A DNA stretch of 64,000 bases. Source: Tanytarsus gracilentus. Lineage: Eukaryota; Arthropoda; Insecta; Diptera; Chironomidae. This document shows, in pieces, positions 61,959-64,000 of the stretch. The first letter of the stretch is position 1; each line of letters starts with the position of its first letter. The stretch covers positions 580,501 through 644,500 of the forward strand of contig JAXRKN010000045.1 of assembly GCA_038502055.1 (NCBI GenBank). Direction: 5' to 3'. The notes under the pieces are model-generated. The model did not search any database and had not been told where the DNA came from. It saw only the letters and a program-made list of their open reading frames with translations. The translations under genes were made by a program, and so were the position numbers.

Positions 61959-63139
61959 TGGAAATGGCAACGCCGTTTGCAGACCCATCTTGTTTGACAA
62001 TTGTGGTTGAATAAGTTCAATTGATTTTAAAGATATTGACATAATTTTTGACTTGACTCTCATAAATATTTTCTTTAACACTGCTTCGAAAAGGCGGGTA
62101 TATTTTTCACTTTTAATTGTTCTCATTCGCTTTTTATATATAAATTCTTTTCTTTTATCATCATATGATACAAAACCCCTAACACTCTGCTGTTATAAAA
62201 TTTTTATTTGAGACAAAAGACTCGTTTTGCTTTATAAATTGTCTGCAATAAAAGTTTGACAACAGTATATGAAACTTTCAAAACATCCCCACCCGTAAGA
62301 TTACATCATCATTCAAGGGTTCACGTCACTTTACGGTCATGATAAAACAGGATAAAAAACACTTAAAGGTATTTATAGCTGCGGCTAATTCTCCTCAAAT
62401 GGTCAAGTAGACTTAAAAATAACCCAAAATAATTTAACCATCAAAGTGACCTCTTCGCATCATTTATCACGGAAGTATGATAATGCAAGAAAAAGTCGTA
62501 TAAGTGGACATGACCGATAGTGGATGGGGAAGATAACCAACAAAACTAATTACAACCTCTAAAGAATCCTCTTCTTTCTGCTATTGATGATGCTCGTTAA
62601 GAGGGAGAGCCAAAGAGAGTAAAAGTGAAACTCATGCTTCTATGGGATGATACTTGATGCTCATTTTCTCCTCGTCTTCTATTATTAATTATTTATTTTT
62701 CACTTTTTTCTATACACACTTTTCATTATCTTTACGACATTCAAGGATGTTCAATAAAAAAATTTTCATCCCTTTTCTCTTGAGTTTCTTATTTTTTAAG
62801 CATTAAAAGAGGACCATCAAAGCTATTAATTACATAATGCTCCATTTTTTCTTCATTCATTCATCATTCTTGCTCCAGTTTATTTTTTCCTTTTTCATCG
62901 CATGACATTATGAGGAAGAAAATTTTAAATTTGTTGGGGAGAAACAATAGCATTTTATTTTTTGCTAGTGTAGCCGCGGACTTAAAGTGGTCTGAAATGG
63001 ACATTTTCTCTTTTTACTCTAATTACGTTTAGAGTTTTCCTAATCATATCCTTTTTCGATGAACAAATATCCTATCTTATAAATATATTCCACAGAGTAA
63101 AACTTTTTTGAGATACATCTTAATACATGTATTGATTTT
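61959..63139. other. Intergenic, no gene
   Basis: AT-rich sequence between two repeats. No coding or RNA feature was supported. Confidence 0.5.
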
Positions 63140-63141
63140 AT

Positions 63142-64000
63142 TAGATTAGATTAGATAACAGTCAGGTAGCCACTACCGAAGTAGGAAGACGTCCGACGCA
63201 ACCTCACATGATTGACCCGCGATTCCTCAGAAAAGCGAAGCCTAGTGGGCTACTTAGGCAAGTATCTACAGTCGATACGAACCACAGGTACGACACACTG
63301 ACTGGAGTAAATACAATTAGATAATCATTAGTGAGAACCGATGCCGGGCAAACACCCTCTATCATCGGCTTTGGTTAATAGGGAATTTTAAAATACCTTT
63401 ACGGCAATGTTAGTGTGTTAGTGTTTTTTTTGTGAGTTTTTGTTTTCGAATGATTTTTTGTTTGTAGTTTCTAGATAAACTACGGTTAAGAACAGTCTTG
63501 TTTACTGAGCAGATATTACAGTTTCCAACTAATCAAAACCAAATCAACATTTTATTTGTCTCAAATCACTTAGATAAAAGCCGTGATTCCACCACTACCT
63601 TCCTCAACTGAGACTAGTGTACACAGTTGGTGTGTCGAGTCAAAATATATGTCCGTTGTCCATTTTAGAACAATCACAAACACAAACCCTCCCTCGAGAT
63701 CGAAGTGTGCAAATCCCTTAACTCCTATCTATAAATATTCTTTCAAACAAAATTAAAAAAAAAAATTATTTTGAAAATGAAATTTACCCAATTCACTCAT
63801 CAACAAAAAAAAAACTTCCCCTGTTTAACCTAAACTTGTTTCAAAATAACTCCACTTCCGTTCCTCAACTGATCCTTACCGGATTTCAGTTGGACCCTGT
63901 CACACTTTTACCAAAATAAATTACATTACATTACATAGTTACCCATGAAAGTTTTCTTGAAAAATCCTCAATGGACAATTTTTCCAAAAGAGACTTCCTT
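63142..64000 (-). mobile_element. Second copy of the 998-bp repeat family, runs off window
   Basis: From GATTAGATTAGATAACAGTC onward this matches copy 1 (24694 on) in the same orientation through CAAATCACTTAG and AAAGCCGTGATT. It then lacks about 90 bases present in copy 1 (25167-25245). Homology fades after about 63660. A further stem-loop of the same type (63866-63892), followed by TTACATTACATTACA (63921-63935), may mark the end of another element. The right boundary lies within or beyond the window edge. Confidence 0.7.

Noticed and set aside
1..64000. CRISPR array, bacterial operon or prophage signals
   Set aside because: No spaced direct-repeat array, Shine-Dalgarno-led gene strings or phage genes are present, and the genes are intron-containing animal genes.

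Overview
The window is AT-rich animal DNA, most probably from an insect and perhaps a nematoceran fly. The evidence is GT-AG introns inside two recognisable metazoan genes, Drosophila-like protein families, long gene-poor stretches, and many small transposon remnants. Both genes lie on the minus strand, and almost no other protein-coding sequence could be supported.

Region 1 (1-6564) holds the 5' half of a jitterbug (jbug)-type filamin: three N-terminal calponin-homology domains, filamin Ig repeats and a Ser/Tyr-rich linker. I joined five coding exons with phase-compatible GT-AG junctions. The last donor, after position 2256, leads out of the window, so the 3' end is missing. Region 2 (6565-14578) is intergenic apart from a foldback transposon of about 1.05 kb (11291-12342) with a GC-rich core.

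Region 3 (14579-41762) is a cyclic-nucleotide-gated cation channel, closest in my judgement to the insect Cngl type. Ten coding exons between 14579 and 23499 join into one 877-residue reading frame: six transmembrane helices, a TTIGD pore, a C-linker, a cyclic-nucleotide-binding domain and a C-terminal coiled coil. A second coding first exon (41466-41679) has the same phase and could splice to the common exon at 21810, across a 19.7-kb intron, giving an 848-residue isoform with a different N-terminus. Both proteins suit excitable or mechanically loaded tissue, but nothing in the sequence shows that they are functionally linked.

The long intron and the sequence to the right (41763-64000) contain a 998-bp insertion with a perfect 23-bp target duplication and a second copy of the same family at 63140. 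They also contain a reverse-transcriptase fragment, several miniature inverted-repeat elements, a near-perfect 536-bp palindrome, a broken RING-finger ORF and an element with a 120-bp tandem repeat.

The most interesting signal is in the 998-bp repeat family. Differences between copies fall in complementary pairs within predicted stems, including two interleaved stems (a candidate pseudoknot), which suggests that the structure has been conserved.
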